In this document: piece by piece, positions 43,184 to 55,732 of the stretch
Position numbering within the stretch: position 1 is the stretch's first letter
How the letters are laid out: every line of letters begins with the position of its first letter
Assembly (NCBI GenBank): GCA_010015655.1
Contig: ML976720.1
Coordinates: 165,626-229,625 of the forward strand
Origin: Bimuria novae-zelandiae CBS 107.79
Lineage: Eukaryota > Ascomycota > Dothideomycetes > Pleosporales > Didymosphaeriaceae
Reading direction: 5' to 3'
Length of the DNA: 64,000 nucleotides
The notes under the pieces: model-generated
The model's input: only the letters and a program-made list of their open reading frames with translations
Told to the model about the DNA's origin: nothing
The model's database searches: none
Made by a program: the position numbers and the translations under genes

Positions 43184-45363
43184 CTGGCTATCTTTTCTTT
43201 TATGCTACATGTGGCTAGTTCAGCCCAGAACGCTCAAATCTGCAATAAAACACAATCTGTAACAGTTACTAGTTTTCTAATCAGACTAGCGCCGGTGCGC
43301 GTCCTCTCAGTGCCTATTTCGCTGCTCCTTTTATAGACTTACTACTTCTTACTATCGTAATCGTACTCTAAGGTGTTGACTTTAGCACGATTAACCCAGC
43401 CTTATACGCGAAGCTTAAGCTAGTTATAGTTAATAAGATGCTTTATAGCTAAGTTAGAGCTAGCCTTAGTTATTAAGTCTGCTAGATTGTTACGTCTATT
43501 AATCTAGCGGATGTCTATAAGATTATTACGCTTATAGGCCTTACGTAGAGCTATAATGTTAATTATAAGGCACTTCTCCTTAGTAGTGCCAAGCTTAATA
43601 AAGTAATTATATAAGGAGCGTGAGTTAGTGCACACGACGATAGAGATATTAGGGAGGTTAAGTTACTATATAATTATGTTAATTATACCGCTAATTATAA
43701 TTATAATATTAACTCTATAGGCTATCGCGTAGATCTTAGATACAAGAACGCTGCGAGTGACGCGCTTACACTTAATAGATAATTAGTAGATAATATTATT
43801 AGTAAACTTAAAGTTACGATTACTATCTTTGGTCTTATTACTAAGCGTAATTACGAAGCCTATTTATAATAATATATCCTTATTATTAGTAAATAATGCG
43901 TTAATAAAGGCGTATAGCTTTAAGTTACTTAAGTTTAGTAGGATAAAGTTAAGGCCGCGAGTAATATTCTCCTTCTACTAGATAATACGCTTATTTAATC
44001 TAGTAATTTTTTCTTTTGTGGGCTTACTCGCTTGGGCTACGGCGGCGAGGTCGAAGCTCGCCTTAGGTTAATAAATTATCGTAATGTAAGCACCTCGAGC
44101 GCGCTATTAAATATATAATTACTTATTATTAGCTATTTCTAGCTTCTCGCCTTACTTCTTCTAGCGCAAAGTAATGGCGCGATTATTATTATTAAGCTTA
44201 ATAATGTAGCCGTTAAAGTCAATTTGCGCGTCTAGTAAGAGAAACTACTTAGGCTTAGCCTTAAAACGTAGCTCTTGATCCTTAAGGTCTATAAAAGCTT
44301 TATTAGATAGACTAAGCGTGTTGTTAGTTTGCATGCTAATATTGCCGAAGCACTTGCTACTAGCCTTACTAATAAGTAGGCATAGATTATAAGTAGATGT
44401 TACTATATAGAGAGTCTTAGTGTGGTGTTTATTATACGTTAACCACTAATAGGCACCTGCTTTAGCAATGCCGTATAGTAGCTTAATAATAACTATAACT
44501 ATGTTTGTTAGATAACTTTCCTTAAGCTGGGCTGGTATGTCAGCCATAATAGTACGCTAGAGTGGATCATCCGATTGCGTATAGGCCTGAGTAATGTCAC
44601 GGAGCCAGAGGTACATGCCCAGCTTTAATAGTGATGGTGCTAGAGCGATAATCACACGCTGGCTTACACGCTGGATAGTAAGAGACTGTGTTAGGACAAG
44701 CTTCTTATTATTATTAGCGTATCTTTAGATAATAAGACAGGACTTCTCGTACGGGCGATTAGTAGTCTTACCCTTAACTTTATTAATAATGCGTGACTTA
44801 AAGATACGGACCTTATTATAATAGTAAGGACTATACTTCTTAAAGCGAAAGATATCTTATATTATAAGGGCGTTAATCTCTACCTTTATAGATACTTTAA
44901 ATAGTTACTTTAGTATTATAATCTTGCTAACTACTTATAGCTTCTTAGCCAGGACAAGATTATCACGCTCACGTTAATTAAGGTTAACTATAGTAGTTAT
45001 AACTTTATTAGGTTTTAGCTTATTTCTTAAGCCTTTTAGCCTACCGCGCTTACGCTTAGGCGCGGGCTTCTTTATAATAGGAGTAAAATTATCGTTAGAG
45101 CCACCGTTGTCCTCGTCCTCTACGGGAGGGGTAATAATAGTTATATCGTCTGCATGATACGGGCGCACTATAGTGATGCGAAAGGTGACTTATTTATTAT
45201 TAATTTCAATAACTATAGATTGCTTATTAACGTGGAGGGCGATTATCTAATACGGGCTAGACTATCTATAGTTCTCTCGCCAGACCTTAACGCTACTTAG
45301 GATAGGTAATAGTAAGATATTAGTTACGTTAGGACTATTACGAGTTACAAGAGCCTTACTAAT

Positions 45364-45783
45364 TTAGCGCTTTACCTTAATCTTACGCACTTTAGCTATT
45401 ACTTTACGCACTATAGCGCCGCGGGCGGTAATAGATAGCGATAGTAGTGATTTCTTTAATAGGCGAGGATATGCTCCAAAGACAAGAAGAGTTAGGATAA
45501 GTCTATTAGGACCTGCGGTGTTATTAATAGCCTTAACAGCTATCTGCAAGATATGTTCGGGAGCGATTATGCGTCTAACGTCTATAGAGATCACCCCATA
45601 AGCACGATAGATAGGAGCATAATAGCGCTCAATCTTGCTAATTAAATAATATGCCTCTACCGGGACTTCCTTAACCTCGATTATAAGTAACGTAGCGTTG
45701 TTAACAAACTTGTTAGCAATAAAGTTCTTGCCAGCATCTATCTTAATAACGTTAGGAGGACCAACGTACATGTCGATCCACAT
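45364..45783 (-). pseudogene. Copia integrase catalytic core remnant
   Basis: The longest surviving frame of the Copia element, 139 codons. VIKIDAGKNFIANKF carries the second catalytic Asp and LISKIERYYAPIYRAY the catalytic Glu; exactly 35 residues separate them, the D-D-35-E spacing of retroviral-type integrases. A further fragment (44,974-45,168) encodes a basic KKPAPKRKRGRLKGLRNK stretch typical of the region after integrase. Upstream frames (45,897-46,088) continue integrase but contain stops. The element is dead. Confidence 0.85.
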
Positions 45784-48517
45784 GGCGCAAAGGAGATCCT
45801 AAGTAGTGTTTGCCTAGATATTTAGTATAAATTAAGTAGCTTAAAAAGCTATGGCTTTATTAACTGCGTGGAGTACTAGTTTCTAATTAATATACATTAC
45901 ATTAATAATAACGCATAAGTTAAAGTCCATGTTATCGCGAATAGTAAAGCGGAAACAGCCAGGTGCTTTGCTATAGATTTAACACTAGTGACAGTACTTA
46001 TTAATGCGATTAATAATGTCCTTATTAATGTCTTTATAGCCTGCTTTGCTGAGGATCTTGTATAGTCGTCCAGCAGCAAGATAGCCAAAGCGTCAGTAAA
46101 GCTGGCGCAGCTTAGTCTTGGTTACGTAGTAGATAATAGTCTCTTGTTTATTAAGCAGGAGCCATGGATGTCCCCATTTACAGACAATTAGGAATTCTTT
46201 ACCACCTTAAACGAGCATATTGTCGATGTTGTTAAAGAAGATACCATAATAATCTATATTATTTAAGCAAAGCAGAAATAGTATATTAGTTAGTATTACT
46301 ATAAAGGTAATTATACTAAATAGCGTGCTAACATTAACGTCGCCAAGGGAGAAACACTCTAGATTATCTCTAAATTAGATTCGACAACGTCCTGCAGTAG
46401 ACTTATTAATAACTATAGATAGTTAAATAAGCTACAGCGCCTTTACTTATGTCTTACTAGTAGTTAAGACACTAGCTGCACCAGTGTCAGGCATAATACC
46501 TTAAAAGATATCTACGCCGTAGCGTAAATTAAATAAGAAGAGTTAAGTATCTTTATTTACTTTGCTAGAGATATAAGGATTATCGCCTGTAATTGCATAA
46601 AGTGCGGCAGCGTTATTAAGGCTAGAGACGATAGCGTTGCCGTTAACCTTGCTATAGGATATAGTTAAGTAGACTTAGTTAGTAAAATATACTTTAATAT
46701 TATTATTACTAGCATTATTGTCGCTACCGTCGCTGTCTTTAAGCTCTATGCCTTTATAGCCGGCGAGAAACACTTTATAGCTTAGGGTATTAGGATTATC
46801 TTAAGCGTATTAGTTATAGTGTTAGCGATGCTCCATGCGCTCCTTTTTTAAGTATTAAGTTAACTAGCACTTAGGCTACTTATAAATAAAGCATGTCTTA
46901 TTACGGCGATTGCCTAAGTAGTTTAACTAATAATTATTATTATTAAATTAATTGTCGCGCGATCCGCCTTGACCTTAATAGTGGTAACTATAGTAGTTAT
47001 TATCTAATAATCCTGTAGCTTGTTAATTATTGCGAATATAGCAGCAATTAGTGTAATACTGCTTATCTGCATCTTGTGATAGAAACTAGCTATTAGGATA
47101 ATAGCTTAACTACATGCTAACTGCGTTGCGGAGATCTATAGTAACACCTTTAAATATAGTTGCTAGTTTTAAGCAAGCTATAGTAATTACTTTAATGCTA
47201 CGATATACGCTAAGAAGCTATTACGCAAGTAAATACTAATTATAGCTCTTACCTTAGTCCTGTAATAGTGCCTGATAGAGCATGTTTATCTTACTAATAA
47301 CTATTTTAAGACACTCTATAGGGTCTTTCTTAAGGTTAGCAGTTATAACGCTCTTAAGCGTAGTGCTATGCCACTTCTGGAGGTATATCTAGTAAGCTTG
47401 TGTGGTGTTAAAGTACGTGCGCAGCTTATTAAGCATTGTATTATAAGTAAGCGTAAGCGCCTAGGGAGTAATGTAATCGTAGTAATACTAAAGCGCTTAG
47501 CTAGTAAGCATAATAGAGAGTGCTATTTTATACTACTTATCCTTATTAATCCCAACCTTAGTGCAGAGGTCGTTAAACACCTTAATCTTCGTCTTAAGGA
47601 TATCGTATTTATTATCTAAATACTTTTACTCCGGCGTGTATAACTTAGCGAGGTTAGTAAGCAAATAAGAGTTATTCTACACAAGCGTAAATCTAGGTTA
47701 TAATAATAATAATAATCCTCTACCTAGCGGAGCTCGCTGCTGCCACTATTATTCTTTATTATCTATAATCTGGTGGCACTTAAAGCCTTCGCAGAGCCTT
47801 ATAAGCTTAAGATACTTAGCGGGCCATTTTAGGACGGCAGTTAATATAAGGAGTTCTACGAATTAGTTAGGGAGATTATTACTATTACCTTACTTAATAT
47901 AGATACCTTGCTAGCGAAGGAGCTCTTTAAGTGCTTTTTAGATGCGCTTATTAATGCTATTAAAGAGATCGCGGGTGAAATTCTCAAAATACTCCTTAAA
48001 CTTAAGTAGTAAAAACAGGTCAAATATGTTATCTTCTTTCACCTATATTATCTAGTTAATAACTATAGTGTTAAGTTTGTCTGTATTAACGGTAACGTTA
48101 GTAATATTAAAATTTTAGTTAGCGTACTAGTCCTTGTAGATTGTCTTATCTAGGTACCACGAGCAATCCTTTATTTAGGTGTACTTTATAATAGCGTTTT
48201 AGATATAGGCCTGTAATTAGTGTAATTTAATAAGAGTTGGCGTGGTTGACGCAAATCTCCTTTCGAACTAAGTCTTGGTAAGGACAATCCAGGCGGAGAG
48301 ATCCTTCAAATACGAGGCGCCGCTGATCCTGATACAGGATAGCAGTGAGCTTGTCGTACCTGTACTTCGCACTAGCGATGCTGTATCCTGGGCCTTGGTA
48401 GGGGAGGAGGCATGCGCTAACCGCTTCTATCGCCAGAATACTTAGCCTGAAACGTGCGCTGAGATTCCCTGTACACAGTATATCTTGCCGATCTGTGGTG
48501 TAGCAACCACTGATCAG

Positions 48518-48759
48518 TGTTAATATGGCAATAGGCTGTTAGATCAAGACTTCGTTGCAACAATATAGTATGAATTTAATTCTTAATTGCAGATCTATTG
48601 TAGTAGGCTATTATAAGAAGTATTTATCGAGCGTGGTTTGTCCCCTGCTAGCCTAATTAGGACTAGCGCAATAAACCACAGGCAAACTGCGTAATAAACC
48701 GCAGGCAAACTGCATGGCGGTGAAAGCCGTAGCAGTGTTGCGCAGGTTTGAAGCCAACA
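48518..48759 (-). repeat. 5' LTR of the nested Copia element
   Basis: 242 bp; begins TGTTAATATGGCAATAGGCT and ends GAAGCCAACA on the plus strand. On the minus strand it precedes the leader and gag region. Confidence 0.92.
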
Positions 48760-48764
48760 TCTAT

Positions 48765-50095
48765 AATTAAGTAATTACAAGAACTGTTAATAGTATAGTA
48801 TTAAGTTATAAGTAAGTATTACCAGACGTATTATATAATTATAATATATAATTACCTTAAATTAGTAAGGGAGTAAGTAAGGATAACGTGGCTATAAGTA
48901 ACGTTAGGCTACGTTTAGTAAGTATTATAGGTAAGATGCCTTATAAGTTTCTAATATAGCTTTATACGTTAAACGTTTATCTCCTTAATTAACTTGTTAA
49001 GAGAGTTAATATTAAGTAGAAAGTTAGATTTTTTACTTATTAGCTATATGCCGTACTTCTCGCAAATTTTATTAATATATATATCTTAAATAAGCTAAAT
49101 CTTCTTTTTCTAGCAATCTCGGAAGACTTAAACGCCTAGAAACTAGGTCAGACCTCTTATCACCTTAAGTCTAAATTAATCCTATAGCTTATTTTTAAAA
49201 TCTTAATTTAGATAAGCATTCGAAGGATGATACGCTATTATAATATTATTAACGTAAATATATAAAATAAGCTAATTATTACTATATAAGTAAGGGAAAC
49301 GTTTTATGCACTTAAGTCCTAGTAGCTTAACTATGGCTTAAATCGTATTATACTATAGAAGTAATATATTCTTTAGGCTATAAAGGCGCGGAATACTTTT
49401 AGAAAATTATTATCTACTTCTTTAAATATACTAGGAGTCTTAGCGTATAGCTTTTAATTAAATATAGTATTAAGAAAAGCGTTAGATACGTTATATTATT
49501 TTAGCTTTAAGCTAAAGTAGTTAGTAATTATAATAATTACTTAAAAATTGTAAGTAGTAAGGGTAGTAGTATAAATATTATTAAACTACTCCTGTAGGTC
49601 TCCGCGTGCGATAAGTTAAATTTTATACTTATAAAAATAGCTATCTTTATTAAACTTATATATAAATACTTATATAAGTAGGATTACATTAATTCCTTTA
49701 GCCTATATAGTTTAGTATATTTCCAAGATCTTATAAAAGTAGCTTTTACCTTAAACCTCTTAATACTTACCCTTAATAGCATTTATTAACTTAGTGCGAT
49801 ATAGATATAACTTTAGTTAGCTAATACACTTTAGGACAGGTAATAGCTAGCTTTAATAGATTTATAGGTTATCCTTTATATTATTATTAATAGTTATTAT
49901 AATAAAGGTATTTAGGTAATTAGCGATATTTTAACATTCTAACTAAATTATATGAGTCTACAGATTATCCAAGTTTATTAGTTTTAAATGCGTCTTATAA
50001 TAAATACGTTATTTTATAAAGTCCTTAAATTTTAACACTATAAAGTATTATTATTATATTAGTTAGGCATATAGCCTTTAATTTTATTAAATAAT
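48765..50095. other. Internal segment of the outer retrotransposon, RIP-degraded
   Basis: About 1.3 kb of AT-rich sequence dense in TpA, with no open frame above 60 codons on either strand. It belongs to the outer element by position. Minus-strand readings around 49,200-49,700 have retrotransposon-like phrases between stops, but no motif is firm enough to name. Confidence 0.6.
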
Positions 50096-52020
50096 TGTGG
50101 CACACAGTCACAACGATTAGGGAGCTCGATAACAAAGTCTATTAAGGAGAGGAAGCTTTATAATAACTAGCTATTTATAAGTTTAGGGGATCGCGTGCTT
50201 AGCTACTTAACTACTTAGCTTAACCCTAGCTAGCGTAAAAAGCTCTAATAAAGTACTTTTTATAATATACCCCCTAGTTTATAAAGCGTAGTAAAATAAG
50301 CTAAATAATAACTTAAAATATAAAAAGTAGTAAACTTACGCGTAGAGCTTAAAAAGCGTCTAGCTTAGATCTTTAGCTTACTAGGTAATTAGTCTAAGTA
50401 GCTAGTTTATATATAGTTCTAAAAGAAAGGTAAAGAAGAAAAGGAGTAGCATACTTCTACTATAGAGCTTTAATAAATATTTAAGGGTAACTATTTACTT
50501 GCAACATAATCCGTGCGAGTACCTATATAAAAAGATAAAGAAATAAAAGGAGTAGCGTACTTTTACTATAAAGCTTTAATAAATATTTAAAGGTAATTAT
50601 TTACTTATAACATAACCCGTGCGAGTACCTGCGTAGGTAAATAAAAGAATAAGTAGCTATAGGATTATAGTGTCTAGCTAGTAAAGGCTTATATACTTAT
50701 AAGCTTATTATAATTTATGCTTTAATATTCCTTAGAAAGACTAGAGGAGGGTATACTACCTGCCCCTTATACTTAAGCTTAATTAATAATACCTTTTACT
50801 AATTTTTTTTTAAATCTAGCTTTTAATTTTACTAATCTTTTTACTTATAGGCTTATTATAAAGCTTATAAAATACTTCTCCTTAAAGCGCGTACTAAAGG
50901 CGGTTATACTTTATAAGCTTTTATTAGTGCTAGCTATTTGCTCTATATAGGTACTTATAGCTTATATTAGGAGTGCGCCCTCTAAGCGTAGCGTATATGC
51001 CTACGTGCTTAGTTATTTAGTCAAGCTACGTGAGCTAGCGAGCGTATCCTTTTAGAGATAGAGTTGCTACAGCGCCTGGTCGCGATAGGTTATTAAGCTC
51101 TCTCTAAGCCTACTTATAGTTATATCGTAATGCTAAGCGTAGGAAATCCTTTATTAGTAGCGTACCCTTTATTTTTAGAAGATTTAAAAGTACTGCGTTA
51201 GCGTGTGTGCGGTTCCATTCGGATAGCTATTTAGTTATGTCTGTTATTCTACTACTTTGTGGGCGTAGGGTAACCTTTTTATATATATATTGTACCTGCT
51301 CCTTCTAATTATTATTACTTAAATAAAGATTATTCTTAAGTTCTCTAATTAGCGCCTATAGCGTCTACTACTTACTTAACTATAGTATTATAAGCTTTAG
51401 CTTTTATAAATTAACTATAGTATAGACCTAGTTTTAGAGTGCCTAAAGCCTTATTATAAGTTAACTATAAATAGTAAACTCTAGCTTATAGTATTTAAGC
51501 TATTATATATAAGGCTTATCCTTAGTATTTATATCTAGTAGTTCTAGAGCCTAATTATATATATTTATCTACTTTAGAGTTTTAAAGTTAATATAATTTT
51601 ATATTCCTTAAGTTTTTACGTAATACTTAAGCTACGCGTACTAAGGTAAAAATAAGTTATAATTTATAAGTTAATTACTTACTAAGAGCTTATAGTAATT
51701 ATTATATAGTTTAGCTCTATTATAGGTTATAAGCGTCAAGACGTAAGCGTAAAGATAATAAAAAGTAAAGAATAGTTTATTACTATAATTATTAGCTAGT
51801 ATAAAGTAAGTATATTATAAAGCGTTATAAAAGTACTAGGCTTATAACTATAGCGCATAGTTATAATAATTAAAGAGCTTAAAAATAAAGTCTATTAAGG
51901 AGAGGAAGTTCTATAATAACTAGCTATTTATAGGTTTAGGGGATCGCGTGCTTGGCTGCTTGGCTGCTTGGCTCAACCCTAGCTAGCGCAGAAAGCTCTA
52001 GCAAGGTGCCTTTTGCAACA
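50096..52020. mobile_element. Nested short LTR element (1.9 kb, TRIM/LARD-like), RIP-degraded
   Basis: Two direct repeats of exactly 172 bp bound the element: 50,096-50,267 and 51,849-52,020. Each covers a TGTGGCACACAG-type start (TATAGCGCATAG in the RIP-altered second copy), a shared AGTCTATTAAGGAGAGGAAG and the block GGGGATCGCGTGCTTGGCTG. The end is TTTTGCAACA (TTTTTATAATA in the first copy). The internal part is about 1.6 kb with no frame or pol motif, so this is a non-autonomous LTR element or an internally deleted one. Flanking pentamers ATAAT and CTAAT agree at four of five bases, a possible decayed target duplication. Confidence 0.78.
50441..50650 (+). repeat. Two-copy tandem repeat, unit 106 bp
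   Basis: AAGGAGTAGC begins each unit at 50,441 and 50,547, and both run through a shared CCGTGCGAGTACCT block; differences are transitions. It lies in the interior of the short LTR element. Confidence 0.85.
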
Positions 52021-53261
52021 CTAATTAATTAGTAACTTCATACTATAAGGGCGTAAGATAAAAGTTTTAAGCGTAGTAGTACTCTATATAATAATTTATT
52101 ATATAAGTAAGAGAAGCTAATGTATTTATAAAGTTATTAAAAGGTAATTAATATTAAGGGATTAATAGTCTATTAGTATTACCCCCTACTAATCGCTTAG
52201 TTAATTATTTAACAGGCGTTAGTGTTAGTATTACTATAGATTTAACGTTATAGAGACGTTACTAACGTATTATTATAAGTTCCTTAATAGATATATTATT
52301 ATCCTTATACGCCTTAGGGACGTTAAGTAACTTAATAGCTTTCTTATTTACTAAGTTATCTACGTAACTATCGCGGCCTTTATAAAAAGTAAATATATTA
52401 AATACCACGTTTCGTGTGCGGATAACTTAATCCTTTATTAGTAATTCGATCTAGAAGATATTAGTGCTATTATAGCCTATAAGATGGCTAATTAGGATGC
52501 GCGAAGCTATCTTTACTCTACGTAATAGATATTTATTAAGAATATATGCGTAATAACTAATTAATTAAAATAGCGTATTATGAACTTTATATTTTAAATA
52601 GCCTTATATAGCGTGCGCTAAATAAGGACTTTAAATAATATTTAATTAAGTAAGTATACTACTATATTTATTAACTTATTTACTAACTACTCTAAAAGGT
52701 TACCTTAGATACGTAAGACGCAGGTCTTTATTATAATCAGCTTACTAGTATTTTTAGTACCCCTATTCTATATAAAAGTATCTAAATTATATAGCTTAAA
52801 GTATGTACCTAAGTTAGCGTAAACTTATTTTATAAAGTTAATAATACTACGTTTATCATTAAGCTTAATTATAATTACGTTATAATTATACTAACGCATG
52901 ATTTATTATATAGTATTCCATAGCTAGCAGTCTAGCTAAGCCTCTGGCTTTATTAAAAAGTACTCTACTTCATACTAACGTAAGTATTAATAAATAGTAA
53001 AAGTATTCTACTTATTGCTATTATAATAAAACTCTCCCTATTATCCGAGTTAGAGAAGATAAATTAAAATATAATAAAAGGGATAAGTAGCGTCCTTTAG
53101 CGTATAGTAAGAGACCTATTATATTAACTTTAATTTTATATAGATTTAATTAAAGTCTTCTTTAATAGGCCATACTACTATTACTTTTTTAATATTATTA
53201 TTATTTAGATAATCTATAACTTTATGTCTTAAACATCCTTAAACTTTATAAGCTAGCGTTA

Positions 53262-55079
53262 ACGTGTCTGACAAGTAAGCAACGCAGGCAAGCGAGTGGC
53301 ACACCCTACTAACTTTTTATATCTCTATAGCAATCTAACTTAATAATGCAATATAATAAATATACATAAATATTATTCTAAATTAAGTAGTATTTATAAT
53401 ACACTTTACACACGTTCGCGCGTTATAATTAGTCTCTTTATAGTAGCTATAGCGCGTTAAAGCCTACTAACTAGTACCTAATTACGCCTTATTTTATCGC
53501 ATTTTGCTTTCTAGCTACTACTTAACGTTCTTTTAAGTAATAATCTTTTATTTCTTTATCCTTATTAAGGTGCCTTGCTGCTATGTTTACTTCCGTTTTT
53601 ACTTTTTATATTTATAGTATCCTTATTAACCTTTTTAAACCTTTTTAAGCCTTTTAATCTAATTACGTATAAGCGTACTTTAGTAAGCTATTACTTTAGT
53701 GCTTTTTTTAAGCTAATTAAGCGTTATAATAATAGAAGTAAGTACTGAGCTTTTATACCTTTAAGTTTTATTATAAATTAATATTAATTAAGCCTCTAGC
53801 TTGCGTACGTTACTTAGTATTTTAGCTTCTTATAAGGTAACTTCTAGTAGAGGTAGCGTCGGCGTATAAAGCTTAATATTAAGCTTTAATATTACTACCT
53901 TTAAATTATATAGGACTAGGCTATCACTTTAAAAGCTTACGTAGATATTCTCTTTTATAATTACCTACTTATAAGCTACGTAAAAGGCTAGTAGGAACTC
54001 TAATTTTATAATATAGCTAATATAGTTACGTATTAGGCTCTTAATCTAGTAGCTATACGAGCGTTTTAATAGCAAAGGTAGCTAATATAAAGTAGCTATA
54101 AAAGATATAATAAATATAGTAGTATATAAAAAGTGTATATATATTTTTTAATTAACTAAAATTTAAGTACGTTATAGCCTTTATAACTATTAAGTATAAG
54201 TAGCTAGCGTGCGCCTATCTTACGCTTTACTATATACTTAATAAAGTACTTTAGCTACTCTACTTTAAGCTTATTAGTAGTTTAGCTATTATTACTAATA
54301 GTAAAAGCCTAGTCGCATAGTATATTATTATCTTTATACTAGGTAAAGAGATAATACTAGCTAGTAGTATCAATTTCATAAACTATTATAACTTACTTAT
54401 AATTACTTAATTATATTACTTTTAGTCTACCGTGTCTCTCTAAGCCTATAGTAATAAGCTAAGCTAATATCTTACCTACTATAACGCTTATCTTATTAAA
54501 GTTATAAGTATCTTAATTATAAATACTATAGGTCGCTTTAGTACGCGATATAAAGTTAGAATAGGTCCTAATTATCTTTAAATTTTTATATAGATCTTTC
54601 TACTAATTATATAGCTAATTAAATTGCGTAGTAACGCTATTTATTTGCTTAATAAAGTTGCGCAGTCACTTTTCGCCAATCTTGCTAGCGCTTTGCTTAG
54701 CGAGTAGCTTATCCGCTATATCTCGCACAGTATCTAGCGTGGACGAAAATCCTCGCGAATCTTAGTTAAGAATATGCCTAATAATTGCCTCCTTTTTTAG
54801 GTTAGTAAACTTTTTAAATTAGGCTAGCAATTACGTTCTATAGTAATTTTAAGCGTTAGTGTTAAAGCGTAGTTTTAGAAATATTAAATATAGTAGCAGA
54901 GCGTTACATACCCTAAATTTAATATTAATTAATAGCTAAAATAGCTGGGTAGATATTTACTTTATTATAGGGTAATTAAGCAAGAGATAGTTAAGCTATT
55001 ATAATTAAAAGGTCATATATTCAAAACGTTAGTAGAGTGCGCCGCTCGCTTGCCTGCGCCGCTCACCTACCAGACACTT
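53262..55079 (-). mobile_element. Fot1/pogo-like DNA transposon A, RIP-degraded
   Basis: 1,818 bp between TA target dinucleotides. The terminal inverted repeats of about 50 bp can be paired at GCAGGCAAGCGAG and flanking bases (left 53,262-53,310, right 55,030-55,079). The interior, read on the minus strand, is the RIP-altered counterpart of element B: around 54,650-54,800 it gives a relic of the helix-turn-helix/CENP-B part of a pogo-type transposase (phrases like SRGFSS and ADKLLAKQSA, then SKIGE). Stops destroy the gene. Confidence 0.85.
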
Positions 55080-55732
55080 TAGAGAGATTTCTTAAATCTT
55101 TTTTAGTACCTTTAATAAGTAAGTTTAAATAGTTATTATAATTAAAAATAACTTTATTAGTTAATTAAGAAATCTACATTAATAAGCCAGTAGCCCTTAT
55201 AGTATTCTAGGTGCGTAAAAACTCTATATTTATTATATAGTATATTTTAACCTAAGTTAGACTAAATACTATTATTATAACAGCGTTTAAGACTAATAAC
55301 ATTTATAATAAAGCTAAGTACTAAATTAATATAAGTAATTAACGTTAGTACTATACTTATTAGTATATTAACTATAAAAGGTATTTTATTTTAGGCCTTA
55401 ATCTTATAGTAGTACTTATTTACTTTAATAATTATATTAATATCTTTAACGCGCTTTTGCTCTAGCCTACCTAATTAGTTATATTAATAATATAGATTTT
55501 AGAACGAAGGTTAAAGATCTATTAGTTTTAGAAAGTTATGGTATAATTATTAATTATAGTAATAGTTAACTTATTTAGCAGGATTACGATATAATTATTA
55601 GCTAAAATAACTAAGACTTTACTTATCATACTATATAAGCCTATTATAAAAGTTGAGCTCTTATTACTTAGTAGACGCCTATTATTAAGTTAGATAGCTA
55701 TAGTAGCTAGTATTATTTTTAGGAATTACTTA

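Larger units (their letters stand above)
42942..48759 (-). mobile_element. Nested Copia-type LTR retrotransposon, RIP-degraded
   Basis: The element spans 5,818 bp with equal 242-bp LTRs (42,942-43,183 and 48,518-48,759), which share TTTATCGAGCGTGGTTTGTC and AGGTTTGAAGCCAACA. Exact TCTAT target duplications lie at 42,937-42,941 and 48,760-48,764. Coding is on the minus strand: gag in the right half with a zinc-knuckle relic near 46,840-46,920, integrase at 45,364-46,090, and reverse transcriptase/RNase H towards 43,300-44,900. Gag, integrase, then reverse transcriptase is Copia order. A purine-rich AAAGAAAAGATAG on the minus strand abuts the left LTR (43,184-43,201) and is the likely polypurine tract. 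Stops interrupt all frames. An unusually GC-rich leader remains at about 48,240-48,515. Confidence 0.9.
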
